64,000 nt of DNA from Dermacentor variabilis (GCF_050947875.1 NW_027460390.1:744001-808000); one strand, 5' to 3'. Shown: positions 33,388-47,430, counted from the first letter of the stretch. The notes: a model not told the origin generated them from the sequence alone. A program made the numbers and translations.

Positions 33388-33983
33388 TGTTACGTTTCGC
33401 CTACGACGCGCGGTATAGCCGGCGCGGATGCAACGGACGCCGGGGCTTCGTTCAAAGCGGCGGACATTTTGGCCCGTTCAGCGCTGCCGCAACGCCTCCC
33501 CGCCAAGCGCGTCCAGGCATGTTTCAATGCCACGTGTCTTCGTGTGTGCGTGTGTGTGTGTGTGCATGCTGGTGTCCACGCTTGTCAAAGCGCGGCAGCC
33601 GGGGAGAGGAGCTCCCCAACTGTGAAGCGAGGAGGTCTGACCGGGCCGGCCCGGCGGATGCGTCACCTTCTAGTCTCAACGTGCCCGAGAGGCGCCGTCA
33701 CGTGCGCCCCATCCCGAGCCGTTCCTTCTTGCCCTCAACTCCGAGAGTATAAAAGCAGCTGCTCCGGACGCCGAGAGAGGCTCCGATTTCTTCCGTCGAG
33801 TAACGTGCTCTCCCGTCTCTCCACTTCGGTCGACCTGACCCGCCGCTCTTTTGCGATGCTAGAATAAACAAGTTGTTCTGTTAGCAGTCGACTCATGCTT
33901 TGCCAGGACCTTCGGATGCTTCCAGTTGTGCCCCAGGCCGCCAGGCCAACGCTACCCTTGGGGCTTGCGACCCAGATGCAACA
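33388..33983 (+). repeat. 3' LTR, complete (596 bp)
   Basis: Starts TGTTACGTTTCGCC, ends GATGCAACA, with a GT microsatellite in U3, TATAAAA at 33,748 and AATAAA at 33,863. It serves as the uninterrupted reference showing that the 5' LTR was split at GACCGGGCC. Confidence 0.9.
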
Positions 33984-34809
33984 GCGCCAACCACCCGCTT
34001 CGATCCGAATTCGCATTTGTTACTGGCTCTCTGCTTGTCAGCGAGAAACAAGCGGCAAAATCCGTCCTCACTAAGCCTCATGTCAAGCTGAGGTCAAATG
34101 AATAAGTATGTTTTGTCGTCACTATTTAGATCGGCTGTTTGTTTTCACGCTGCTAGGACTGCAGACACGGCACCAAGCCGTAAAGCTGGTTTGGTTTCTA
34201 GTTAGCAGGTGGCGCCACAGCATCATCATTGGTGATGCGTTGACGATGTGGAAATCTATAAAAGCCCAATGGTTCACTGCATCATTAATTTACTACCATG
34301 CTTTAGCATAGTACGTGATGACGGTAGCGACCAATTGCCAAGTAGACGTCAAATAGACACCGAGCAGACGCTGTGACGCAAGTGAACATTTGTAAGGGCA
34401 TTCGCTCGTACTGCTTGCTAAGGAGGTTGCAAGGTAATTGCAGGGAAAGCGTATATGTAAAGCGAAGCCTTGCTGTCGGGTGAATGTAAACGCAGCTTAT
34501 GATAACGGCGTCAAAACATTTTTGCGTCAGTTCACCAACCATGGAGCATGTAACATGATGGCAAGCAGACGCTGAGCAGACGACGCGGCGCGGATGAACA
34601 CATATCGAGGGGCATTAGGCCTTCCTATTGACTAAGAAATTTGTGTAGCTTCCACAGTGCTGCAACCAGATTGTGAAATTGGTCCCCTCTGCAATACCTT
34701 TGGGGTTTTGAGGGTCTAATAAATGAAATAGCCCCTGCGCGAACGAGAGGTGACTTCACTGCACAAATGTGGATTGCAAGATGGCGGACCTATGCCCAAC
34801 TCTGGTTCC
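33984..34809. other. No gene recognised
   Basis: Flanking DNA downstream of the LTR element; it starts with the GCGC duplication. Short ORFs only. Confidence 0.4.
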
Positions 34810-34999
34810 CTGTATACATAGTATGCACGTGACGTCACATCCGTTGCTGTCGTCAGCTTCCGCTACCTTCCGCCATCTTGGGGAACCTTATGGACAGGCG
34901 CGTGCATAGGCCTATATATAGGTTCCCCAACATGGCGCCGCCGTAAACCGGAAGTCGCGGAGTATCCTTGAATGACGTACGTGCATACTATGTATACAG
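34810..34999. repeat. MITE-like palindromic element, 190 bp
   Basis: Perfect 19-bp terminal inverted repeats CTGTATACATAGTATGCAC at 34,810-34,828 and 34,981-34,999. A second inner inverted pair, TTGGGGAACCT and AGGTTCCCCAA, lies around the centre. A related partial palindrome (TATACTATGCACGTATGCG, then CGCATACGTGCAG) is at about 35,083-35,125, and a shared arm near 35,980. No coding capacity. Confidence 0.65.
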
Positions 35000-35660
35000 T
35001 AACTCTAGACGCTATAAGATAAGGCGCCGTTTGGTGCCTCGTGCCAAACGTACCCAAGCCAAGTAAATCCATTTCCAACTATGTATACTATGCACGTATG
35101 CGTGCGCCGACACGCATACGTGCAGTTTGGCTATGTTGCATGGAAGAAGTATTTTCTTTACTCCATGTTATGTTGTTCCTATGCGGATGCTTCTTATTAT
35201 GTCTACGGGCACCGGAATCGCAGAACGATTCCAGAAAGTTGACACGCTATGCGCTCGCAACTAACGTTTCAGGTGAGTTTAGAGAAAGTAAAAGCTCATT
35301 TCAATAGTCCTGGCGAGCAACGCAAGTGAGAACGTAGCCACCATGAGAATCCAGGCTAAAGCGGGAGCCATGGCTGCCGCCATATTGGACTACGCTATTA
35401 AGCCCAGACCACACGTACGCTTCCGGACGCGCGCAAACTCGCTTCTACGCGCCTATGTGCCTGCCGCGCTTCGCGAGGAATGGTGGTTTGCATCCACAAA
35501 GACACGCGATAGCGCACGCTCACTGGGCTTACTCATTAGGCCAAAACTACAAGCATATTGCCGGCGCGTCAAAGCTTGCGCCCGCGCCCCTTGCGTTTTG
35601 CCGCGCCTCCGAGTAATTAAACTTACGAGACGCGCGCCAGCGCTCGTCCACTTAGCTTAC
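35000..35660. other. No gene recognised; palindromic repeat relics
   Basis: Contains the partial palindrome at about 35,083-35,125 and ORFs at 35,041-35,307 and 35,343-35,735 without recognisable domains. Confidence 0.35.
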
Positions 35661-35857
35661 ATTTTCGCCTTGGTAGACATCGTGTCGTACTTTTGTGAAG
35701 CAGCCAAAGCACCAATATTTGTCTGGAGTAGATAGACAGCTTTAGAATAGCGTTTGTCGCCTTACGTACATTAATGGCAAGCACTTTTGCGGGTCGTTCT
35801 GGCGCGCGTACCTTCAAGTCTTTTAGTTTCACTTACGGGAACGCAAACACAAGGAAG
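35661..35857 (+). repeat. Dispersed repeat, copy 2 (partner at 9,538)
   Basis: Same-orientation match to 9,538-9,728, including TTTTGTGAAGCAG and TTGCGGGTCGTT. See the partner entry for the shared blocks. Confidence 0.6.
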
Positions 35858-36345
35858 CTTTATTGGGCGTGATGTTAAAAAACTAATTTCGCTCAAAGAG
35901 AAAATGCAGCAGCGTACAAGGTGTCCTGCACCATCTGCGCATGTGGGAGGCACGTGGGCGCAAGGTTTCGCGCGCCGGCACGCATACGTGCAGTTTGGCT
36001 TTACGTGTTGATTTTACGTGCGGCCGCTTCTGCGTCAGTCGTCCACTTGAAAAATAGCAGAAATTTACCGTACCATACCTAGAGCTTGGCCTTATCCAGT
36101 TTTTTCCGCAACCGATGTCGTGTCTAGTAGTAGCGTTTCCTTGCCTTCTTACGTCGTCTTTTTCCTTTCCCGCCCTCCCCAATGGACGGGAGCTGTAAGC
36201 GAATAGTGGCAAGGCTCCTATTCCCTCGTTTCATGGGCTGCCGTCGGTTCTACCCATTCTCTATCTCCTCCCACTGCTCTCTACCATTCTATCTACCTCC
36301 CCTCTGGACTGAAAGAGAAGAAAGGGAGCCGAGGGGCCCGATTTT
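35858..36345. other. No gene recognised
   Basis: Includes a second occurrence of CACGCATACGTGCAGTTTGG (near 35,979-35,998) also seen near 35,111. No coding domain. Confidence 0.35.
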
Positions 36346-36525
36346 TTTTAATCGTATCGTTAGAGGCCAACAAAGACACCAAGGGGAAATTACATGTACT
36401 TACTAATTGAATTAATGCAATGATAAATTAATGGAAATGAAAAATGGATGAAAAACAACTGGCCGCAGGTGAAAAACGATCCCACGTCTTCGCATTACGC
36501 GTGCGATGCTCTTACCATCCACTTT
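36346..36525 (-). repeat. tRNA-headed SINE (tRNA-Ala-like), minus strand
   Basis: The plus strand carries the complement of a tick SINE: CCAACAAAGACACCAAGGGG, an A/T-rich segment with TTAATGGAAATGAAAAATGG, then AACTGGCCGCAGGTG, GAACGATCCCACG-like B-box complement and CGCATTACGCGTGCGATGCTC, the anticodon arm with CGC at the anticodon position. The tRNA part is incomplete beyond about 36,520 (A-box end degenerate), and there is one G-to-A-type change in the B box. No flanking duplication was identified. Confidence 0.6.
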
Positions 36526-37743
36526 CACATGTTAGTACAAAGGTAAGCGCTGCAGCTTCTGCAATGCTTTTGCGGAAGGTCACGGATAATTACAGCCGTC
36601 AAGAGGGTGTTGTGGCGACGCCCAGGGAGCTTCAGAGAGCATTGTGACTACGCGATGGAAAGGTCCAAACGAGTTTCTTGCGTCGTCTTTCCTCTCTTCC
36701 ACGTTCCTGCCATGTATACGCACGCTCTGAACCACCTCCCGACGCGGCATGCAAGACAGCGACGACAGCAGTGGGAAAGTCGAAGGAACAGTCGAAGAAA
36801 GTTTCGCTTTAAAACGAGTGCAGTGCTTCCTTTCCGAATTCCTCCGCAATTGAAAGGTTTCTTTCAGCTGAGGCAGCGCCGACAGCACTGCAGCCTTAGC
36901 TGTCTGCCATTCATTTATTTTACAGCCCCCGAACTTTCCCGGAGAAAAGCCGTTCAAGCAGCGTACTTAAAAGAACTATACGTGCCACCCAGTTTATATT
37001 TCGTAAAAACAAGGAGCATGTTAACTATAATGTAAGCGTAAGGAAACGTAACGTAAGGCGAAACGTAAGCGTTCATGACATAATAGAAGTTTTGTAAATG
37101 AATGCTTACCTCTCATTTTCTCCATACGTGTTATACGAAGTTCGTAGTCGATTTTCCCGGTGCCTTCAGTGAATCCAGCCAGGTATACCTTGCTTGTATT
37201 TTGTGAAAATAAGACGAATATTATGTTTAATGTGTTAGCGAAGTACAAAGTATGTGGAATAATTACAGCCTTCGCAGTAAATTACGTATAAAAGCACTCT
37301 GGAGCATTATAGGCATGTTTTACGAATGGCGCAGAATTTAGTCCGCTGTACCGAGAGAACTGTAGCTGCCACCAAGATCCAATTTGGTGAAAGTGGGGCC
37401 AGCAGTATGGCCAGTGAGCATGCGAAGTTAAGTGTGCGTTCGTAAATTACAGGCTTTGTAATCACAGCCGATGTAATTCATCGAGTGCTCTAGGAATGCG
37501 TTATGCGGCTGTTATCCGCCATGTTTTCCAAGGCCCCAGTGTTCATAATTGGTGAAAATAGGGGTCGCGCTATGTGCGATGTGTAGCGAAACGTTAACGT
37601 TTCTGTAATTGTTAGGAGCTTTTGCAAATAATTACTGAACCGTTTTCTCCCGCTTATCATGAGTTATATGAGGCCTGCGCGGGTGTCCTCGATGAATTTA
37701 CCAGGGAGAGCTAGGCGGGCTAATTGGTGGTCGATACTGGACT
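36526..37743. other. No gene recognised
   Basis: ORFs of 125 and 142 codons overlap on opposite strands at 36,580-37,035 and have low-complexity basic composition. I consider them non-coding. Confidence 0.35.
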
Positions 37744-37843
37744 GCATTGTGTAACCGCGCAAACGACAACGGAGAAGGAGTATCCGCGCGTGTCCTGTGT
37801 GTTTCCTTCTCCGTCCGTTGTCGTTTGCGCGGTTACACAATGC
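37744..37843. repeat. Near-perfect 100-bp palindrome
   Basis: The left arm starts GCATTGTGTAACCGCGCAAA and continues ACGACAACGGA. The right arm is its reverse complement ending CAATGC, with a 4-base difference (GACG) inside and a spacer of about 23 bp. It would form a hairpin of about 36 paired bases. It is probably a tiny MITE or fold-back. Confidence 0.7.
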
Positions 37844-40391
<2,548 letters not shown>

Positions 40392-40457
40392 TTTTGGTGG
40401 AGGGTGCGGGGTACAGTGAAGGAACTTCGCAGCGGACGTAATCTACCGGCCACCACA

Positions 40458-41660
40458 ATGGCAAATCAACCGACACAAGCCACAACGCCTCAACAGCTCG
40501 TGCCAATGGTCATCCTCACTCATCCGCGGGACCCGGACACATTTTGTGACACGGACAACGCCGACGTCGAGGACTGGCTTACGATGTACGAGCGAGTGCG
40601 CAACAACAACAATAGGTGGGATCCAACAATGATGCTAGCAAACCTTATATTTTATCTGATAGGAACTGCGAAGCAATGGTAAGACACACATGATGCTGAC
40701 CTAACGAGCTCGGATGTCTGCAAAGACAAAATGCGAGACCTGTTTGTGTCGTTCGTCAGCTGGCAGCAAAAAAAAAAAATATCTTGCGTGCCGCGCTCAG
40801 ACGTCCATAGAATCCTATGTCGTGTACATACAGGATGTGCTGGCCCTCTGTCGCAAGGCTGATAACAACATTACCGAAGCAGACAAGATTGGTCGCATGC
40901 TAAAAGGTTTTGCAGACGATGCCTTCAATCTCTTGATGTGTAAGGATTGCGCCACTGTGGATGCAATTATAAAGTGCCGGCGCTTCAAACATGCGAAGGG
41001 CCGCCGCGTAGCTCAAACTTTCGACAGATTGTCCAATACGGCCGCGACATCTTCTTGCGAAGACCCGTCGCGGTTCAATCAGCCGACAGGACCGGATGAC
41101 ACAACGCATCGTTCGCCGTGAGCTTGAAGCCATGGCTCCGGCTCCAGTTCATTCCAACAGTCGGGAAAGCGTGCCCGCTATCTCCCTTATACAAACGGTC
41201 GTTCGGGAGGAAATAGCAACTTGGGGCACTCCATCTCTCTGCTCGGTTCGCCATACAAACACCTACCAGATTTCTCCGGCCGCTCGCTCCCAGAACAAAG
41301 CTTTCCGCCACTCCGTCGCAACCCAGCTGACTGGAGCACAGAGGATGATAGACCCATCTGTTTTAATTGTTCCAGTATTGGACACATCGCCCGTCATTGC
41401 CGCAACCACTTGTCGTCGCCTCCTCGGTGGTCGTCTCCGAGTCACTACCGCCAAGTGCCAGACAATCGTACTTTCTCGCCCTATACGCCGACTAGGAACA
41501 TCAACGCCGACAGTGCTCCACCAAGATCCAGCCGCTCCCCGTCTCCGCAAGGTCGTAGGTCCCGTTCACCTCTCTTCGTCCCCGTCTGCAACTGGTCGCT
41601 TCACTTCGGGAAACTAGGCGGTGCAGCTCCCAGAGGTGAAGCTGCACTTCCGACCCGGTC
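40458..41660 (+). pseudogene. Gypsy gag, frameshifted
   Basis: Begins MANQPTQATTPQQLV and has the Gag-type DVEDWLTMYERV block. The frame is stopped by TAA at 40,680-40,682, continues in the same frame, and then shifts at a 12-base A run (about 40,769-40,780) into RAQTSIESYVVYIQDVLALC. A further shift near 41,100 leads to VRREL and a third frame with the zinc knuckle CFNCSSIGHIARHC at about 41,361-41,402 and an Arg/Ser-rich tail. Three frames are needed for one protein, so it is non-functional. Confidence 0.8.
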
Positions 41661-44478
41661 CACAAATCCTCTGTTGATCCTGCCTACACGTGGAAACCTA
41701 CTGGACACTGAAGTTGATGGCGTGCCTGTTACATCTCTCGTTGACACAGGAGCGCAGCTTTCAGCTATGAGCTCTGCTCTCTGCCGAAGGCTCAAGAAGG
41801 TTCTGACGCCCACTGTACCGTGCACTGTGCGAGTTGTCAATGGTGGGTTATTATCCCGTTGTTTTATTTATTGTCCTTGAGCACTGTCTGCACGACCTAA
41901 TTCTCGGCCTCGACTTCCTTTCGAAACACTCTGCCCAAATTGACTGCTCCGCAGGTGTTGTACAGTTGGATCTGCCGTTTCCTGCCGACACAACAGCTTC
42001 TGCTTCACACCGCTTATGTTCTGCTGAGTTTGCAAGGCTGTCTTCACAGGTGGCTACAAATGTCCTCCTGACGCCCTGTCCTCCCGTACCTGATGGTGCG
42101 TACGTCGTGTCGCCGCTTACTGACATGGTTTTGTCGTGCAATATTGCCCCACCGAGCACCTTAATCTGAATCCACGAAAACTGCGCTCGCGTGCCCATCA
42201 TCAATTTTGGATTTTTGTCACATGTGCTGCCACACGGTATCGCCATAGCGCATATCACTCCTCTGTAAGAAATTTAGATTTTTTCTTTGACCTCTGAATC
42301 CTTCCTCAGTACCAACGGACCTTTGTCACCCACTCCTTCATGCTCGACGCCTACGGACGATTTTTATAAGATGATTGCCCCTGACCTTCCTTCCGAGCAA
42401 ACAACAGCTCTTCGTCACCTCCTGTCGTCTTATCGGGATATCTTTGATTTAGAGGACCGTCCACTGGGCCAGACACCTGTTGTCACGCATCGCATCAACA
42501 CCAGTGACGCCAGCCCCATTCATAGTAGGCCATATCGTGTCTCCGCAACAGAAAGGGCCATCATACAAAAAGAGGTAGACAGGATGATGGACAAGAACAT
42601 CATTGAACCTTCCAGCAGCCCGTGGGCATCACCGTTTGTCTTAATAAAGAAAAAAGACAACTCGTGGCGCTTCTGCGTTGACTACCGTCACCTCAACAGG
42701 ATAACAAAGAAGGATGTTTATCCCCTGCCTCGCATTGATGACGCTCTTGACTGCCTTCACGGATCTTAATACTTTTCATCATTTGACCTCCGCTCCGGCT
42801 ATTGGCAGATTAGTGTCGATGAGATGGACCGCGATAAAACTGCCTTCGTCACACCAGACGGTCTGTACCAATTTAAAGTCATGCCCTTTGGATTATGCAA
42901 TGTGCCAGCTACATTCGAGCGCATGATGGACTCTCTCTTGTGCAGCTTGAAGTGGTCTACACGCCTCTGTTACCTCGACAATGTGATTGTGTTTTCACCG
43001 AACTTTGAGAGCCACCTGAGGCGCCTCACGACTTTACTCTCCGTGTTTCGCAGGGCTGGCCTTCAGCTAAACTCATCCAAGTGCCATTTCGGTCGCCGTG
43101 AAATTAACATGCTTGGCCATCTCGTAAACGCCGTCGGAATCCTACCTGATCCACAGAAAGTTCATGCCGTGCAAAATTTTCCTGTACCTTGCTCAACAAA
43201 CAATGTCCATAGTTTTCTGGGCTTATGCTCTTATTTCCGGCGATTTGTAAAAAAAAATTGCCAACATCGCTCACCCTCTCACTGACCTTCTCAAGAAAGA
43301 TGTCTCTTTCTCTTGGCGACCACTGCAGGAGAAAGCCTTCTCTACCCTGATTGAGCAGCTTACAACTCCCCCGATTCTCTCACACTGTGACCCTTCTGCG
43401 CCCACTGAAGTACGAACTGACGCGAGTGGCCATGGCATCGGCGCTGTCCTCGCTCAGCGTCAACAGGGCCAAGACCGTGTCATCGCTTACGCCAGCCGCC
43501 TTCTTTCCATGCCCGAGCGAAATTACTCCATTACTGAGAGGGAATGTCTCACGCTCGTATGGGCGGTTGCGAAATTTCGACTGTACGGTTTCAGTAGGAG
43601 CTTCTGCGATGTAACCGATCATCACGCCCTTTGCTGGCTCTCCTCTTTGAAGGACCCAACTGGACGACTTGCACGTTGGGCACTGCGTCTACAAGAATAT
43701 ATATTTTCTATTACGTATAAGTCAGGGCACCTGCATAAAGATGCTGACTGCCTGTCCCGCAATCCCGTGGATCGACCGGACAATACCGATGCAGACTCAG
43801 ACATCAGTATTCTGTCCCTCTCCGGCTTCCTCCATATTGGCGACGAGCAACGCCAAGATCCTGTTCCTCGAACACTTATAGAACGTCTAAGCTCCTCACC
43901 CAATGACCCGTCCCTCTGGATGTTCACCTTGCGCGATGGAACTTTATACCGTCGTAGCGTTCGTCCCGATGGTCCGAACTCCTCCTAGTCATTCCGAAGC
44001 ACCTTCGTCTGGCCATGCTTCAGCAACTTCATGACGCTCCTACTGCTGGACATATGGGCATCACTCATACTTACAACTGCCTGCGGCGCAGCTTCTTCTG
44101 GCCCGGCATTTATCGCTCTGTACGCCGTTATGTCGCTTCTTGCGACCTGTGTCAGCGCCGGAAGATGCCTCCTGCTGGTTTGCTTCAACCAGTTGATATC
44201 CCTACCGAGTCCTTCTTCAGTGTGGGCCTTGACCTCCTTGACCCCTTTCCAATTTCCATTAAAGGAAACAAATGGATTGCTGTAGCAACAGATTACGCCA
44301 CAAGGTATGCCAACCAGCTGTGCTACAGGTGTTGCTGACTTCTTACTATACGGCATCATACTGCACCACGGCACCCCTCGCCAGTTAGTCACGGATCGCG
44401 GCCGCTACTTTCTATCGAAGGTCGTCAGGTCGTCGATGATCTGCTCCGCTCCTGTTCTACAGAACACCAGCTTGCTAC

Positions 44479-45596
44479 TGTGATGACCGTAATACGGGGA
44501 TAAAGGTTCGTGTACTCAAAAGGTTCTGATGGTTCTCTTAGGCGGAGCCTCCGAGAACCCAATTGAGGACAAAGCCGTTCGTTTCGAACACACACACAAA
44601 CGTTTAATGGAACTAAAGAACGCTAAAAAATAAATAGAAGAAAATAGCAAACATAAACACTCATATACACATCAAGACACACATCTGGGGCTAGTATGGA
44701 GCTAAGTAGTGCGCGAGTCCGGGCTTGCCACGACGGCAGGGATACATAACAGCCTCGAAGCTGCAACGCTGCGACAAGCTGGTGAAAGGAGTGGCGCCGG
44801 TCTCACCAAAGGTCGTGGTCTAAGTTGGTTGACCGGGCGACCGGAGCTGGCCAGCTCTGTCTCGGAGAAGTAAACCAGGCGGCTTGGTGGCACGAGCAGA
44901 CGGCGGCGGCGTTCTGGCCGGGCAGCTGAGTGTAGAGCTCGGGCCCGTAGCCCGACTGCTCTTGTTCTGCCCACGGGCACAGAAGCTCGAACGCCGGCCT
45001 CGGGCAGCAGGCGGCACGACAGACGGGGGCGGCGTTCTGGCCGGGCAGCTGGCGTAGAACTCGGGCCCGTAGCCCGACTGTTCTCGTCGTACCCGCGAAC
45101 ACAGAAGCTCACCAGCCTTGAGGAGCTGGCGGCACGCTCAGGTAGACGGGCGACGCACCGGAACAGGTTGGCAGGAGGCCCCGGTCGGGTGAAGTCCTGG
45201 TGGCTCGGGTCCGGAACCCGACGGCCCGTCTTCAACGCCCGCTCCGGTGATTGACCTACTCCTGCCGTCGCTTCCCGGAACTCTCCTGGCGTCTCCCCGG
45301 CGTCTCCTCTGCGTCTCCTTGCGTGTCCTCTCGTTCTGCCAGCGCACCACGCTTTTTCTTCTGATCTGGCCGATTTGGCATTTTCCGATTGGCTGCCTGA
45401 CTCCCCGTGGTCTTTCCTAATTGGTTGATTTTCTTCTTTTTGTTGTTTTTCATGCGCCGCGCGTTCTCGTGCCGGACGCTCTTCGGCGTCGTTGTTTTCC
45501 TTCTTCCAGCATGGAATCCGCCTCGGCGCGCGTACTCCTGGTCGTCTGCTCCTGACCGTCCCGATCACCGCACCATGTCGCGCATCACACATCACA
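44479..45596. mobile_element. Solo LTR of a different LTR retrotransposon, inserted in integrase
   Basis: Starts TGTGATGACCGTAATACGGG and ends ACACATCACA, giving TGTGATG/CATCACA inverted termini. The 5-bp duplication GCTAC at 44,474-44,478 and 45,597-45,601 flanks it exactly, and the integrase frame resumes immediately after it. A length of 1,118 bp, TG...CA ends, a 5-bp duplication and no coding domain together fit a solo LTR left by LTR-LTR recombination. A 5-bp duplication suits BEL/Pao or Ty3/Gypsy. The long minus-strand ORF inside (44,702-45,655) runs out through the element boundary and is not considered a gene. Confidence 0.8.
44895..45120. repeat. 122-bp tandem duplication within the solo LTR
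   Basis: Two adjacent copies carrying GGCGTTCTGGCCGGGCAGCT and CTCGGGCCCGTAGCCCGACT at a spacing of 122 bp. The copies have diverged slightly. GC-rich. Confidence 0.75.
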
Positions 45597-46234
45597 GCTA
45601 CCGCGTACCACCCTAAAATGAATGACCTCACCGAGCGACTCAACCGCACACTCACTGAAATGCTGGCTATGTACGTTTCCGACGATCACCGCGACTGGGA
45701 CGTCGCTTTACCATACATCACTTTCGCATACAACTCGTCCCGTCACGACACTGCCGGATTTTCACCATTTTCCCTTTTGTATGGCCGCGACCCCACCTTG
45801 CCTTTCGACACATTGATACCTTCCACAGTACAATCACTCAGCACTGGTTACGCTCACAATGCTATTGCCTTAGCTGCCCATGGCCGAGAGGTCGCCCATC
45901 ATCGCCTTACGGTCTCGCAAGCTTCTCAAAAGCGACGCTACGACCTTCGGCACCAAGACCACCATTTTTCACCTGGTTTCCTTGTCCTTTTCTGGACGCC
46001 TTCACGTCGCGTCGGCTTGTCGGAAAAACTACTTTCCCGTTATTCTTGTCCGTACCAGATCTTACGTCAACTGTGCGACGTGACATACGAGATCACCCCA
46101 GTCGGTCAGCCTTCATTGCCTCCCAACGTCACCAGCGATGTGGTTCACGTCGCCAGGCTCAAGCCTTATGTCCCCCCATTAAGTGAGGCTCTATAACTTG
46201 CATCGGGACGGAGCTAACCCCGCCGGAAGGGTGA

Positions 46235-46369
46235 TGTCACGGTGAAGGGAAACAAGAAGGTGACATGAACTGGAGTAATACGAAGACTGGCCGTTGCCTG
46301 AACGCCACATACACCAGTTGTAAATATATATTACATTTACACTCGTGGGCCTGCTTTCTTCCTGCAACA
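46235..46369 (+). repeat. 3' LTR of the 39-46 kb Gypsy element
   Basis: Uninterrupted 135-bp copy, TGTCACGG to CTGCAACA. Immediately followed by an (AT)n array. Confidence 0.8.
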
Positions 46370-46371
46370 AT

Positions 46372-46498
<127 letters not shown>

Positions 46499-47374
46499 GT
46501 TTAAAGGCTCGTCGAACCACAGCAACCCCCACAGAGAAAATGAAAACTCTCCGCCTATGCGGTGTACTTTTGGTACACTTCCAGAACTAGGTTTTAATAT
46601 GATCTTGAATTGTAGCTAGTAGTTAGAATTGTAGTTAGTTTTTAACATTGCGGATGGAATATGTTGGCCACGTGCTCAATTACATTTCGCGGATTCGCCA
46701 TGGTAAAGACTACGTCAAACATGTAAGCGCCTTTAGACGTATGAAACGATAGAAAGGGGCAGCGCCGTAAATACATACCTATAGACCCTCCTTCTGTGAC
46801 ACGGTTGAAAGCAGTTTGCGATAGCAAAGTATTCAAATTGTTTATTAATCCTTGAAAACAATAGGAATGTGTCCAACACTGTTTGGACCCGTAGCCATAG
46901 GCTAGTCATGGGTCCAAAAAATAAAGCACAATAATGCAGACACTTCATTATTTATAAAATACCAACATAAAACAGCGGATAGAGGGAAATTTCGAATATG
47001 TTAATGCGCAAGCATTATATGCCCCATTACGCGAAAATCCGGCGCTGTAGTCGGCGGCATGACTGAAAGATTGTACCAAAAATGGGCGACGGGGCAAAGA
47101 GTAAAAACACGTCAATGAATGCTCGGATTGACGTCACAGTTCTCGCGGGGATGTTCCTGTAAACAAAGTAAATTATCGGAACCGAAAAGAAAATTTGGGT
47201 CTGAATGGATCGAAAACGAACCCGCACCTCCGGGGTGCGAGACGAGCACGCTTTCCCGACGCCCCGGCGGCTCCAGGGTTACGGTTGACTAAAGTCGCAG
47301 GGGAGAGTTATTAGTAGAGTTTGCGGAACAGAATAATATGAGGATAATGATATTAGTAATATGAGGGCGTAGCC

Positions 47375-47375
<1 letters not shown>
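46499..47375. other. No gene recognised
   Basis: Short ORFs only. No repeat family recognised. Confidence 0.4.

Positions 47376-47429
<54 letters not shown>
47376..47429. repeat. (GAT)n microsatellite
   Basis: Eighteen or so GAT units. The poly-Met and poly-His ORFs across it are by-products. The RTE element at 8,375-8,393 has the same trinucleotide as its tail, so this array could have been seeded by an RTE tail, though no RTE body precedes it. Confidence 0.9.

Positions 47430-47430
<1 letters not shown>

Larger units (their letters stand above)
9881..33983 (+). mobile_element. Gmr1-like Ty3/Gypsy element, reverse transcriptase deleted, 5' LTR split by a 19.3-kb insertion
   Basis: The boundaries are two nearly identical LTRs starting TGTTACGTTTCGCC and ending GATGCAACA. 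The 3' LTR is 33,388-33,983 (596 bp). The 5' LTR is 9,881-10,140 plus 29,456-29,797. The flanks carry a 4-bp duplication, GCGC, at 9,877-9,880 and 33,984-33,987. The internal region (29,798-33,387) encodes Gag with a SCAN-like region, a zinc knuckle, a protease remnant, integrase, and then the end of RNase H. Integrase before RNase H is the order known for Gmr1-like elements, which otherwise belong to Ty3/Gypsy. By hand count the LTRs differ at 7 sites plus one 3-bp indel, so the insertion is recent. The copy cannot be autonomous. Confidence 0.85.
41661..46196 (+). pseudogene. Gypsy pol: protease, reverse transcriptase, RNase H, integrase
   Basis: Protease has an intact VTSLVDTGAQLSAM (about 41,729-41,770) and LILGLDFL in another frame. 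Reverse transcriptase (42,287-43,260) has FCVDYRHLNRITKKDVYPLP, SFDLRSGYWQI and MPFGLCNVPATFE, but the catalytic box reads YLDN (about 42,969-42,980), so the second aspartate is lost. A TAA lies at 42,767-42,769 and a frameshift at an A run near 43,250. RNase H (43,380-43,760) includes DASGHGIGAVLAQ and ERECLTLVWAV. Integrase (about 44,015-46,196) keeps the HHCC module and the core residues, but a solo LTR interrupts it at 44,479. The end HVARLKPYVPPL is intact. Confidence 0.85.

Noticed and set aside
36580..37035. 125- and 142-codon ORFs on opposite strands
   Set aside because: Mutually overlapping, low-complexity basic composition, no domain and no signals.
44702..45655. 317-codon minus-strand ORF
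   Set aside because: It lies over a GC-rich solo LTR with a tandem duplication and continues past the element boundary into the opposite strand of integrase. Arg/Ala/Pro-rich composition is typical of chance ORFs in GC-rich DNA.
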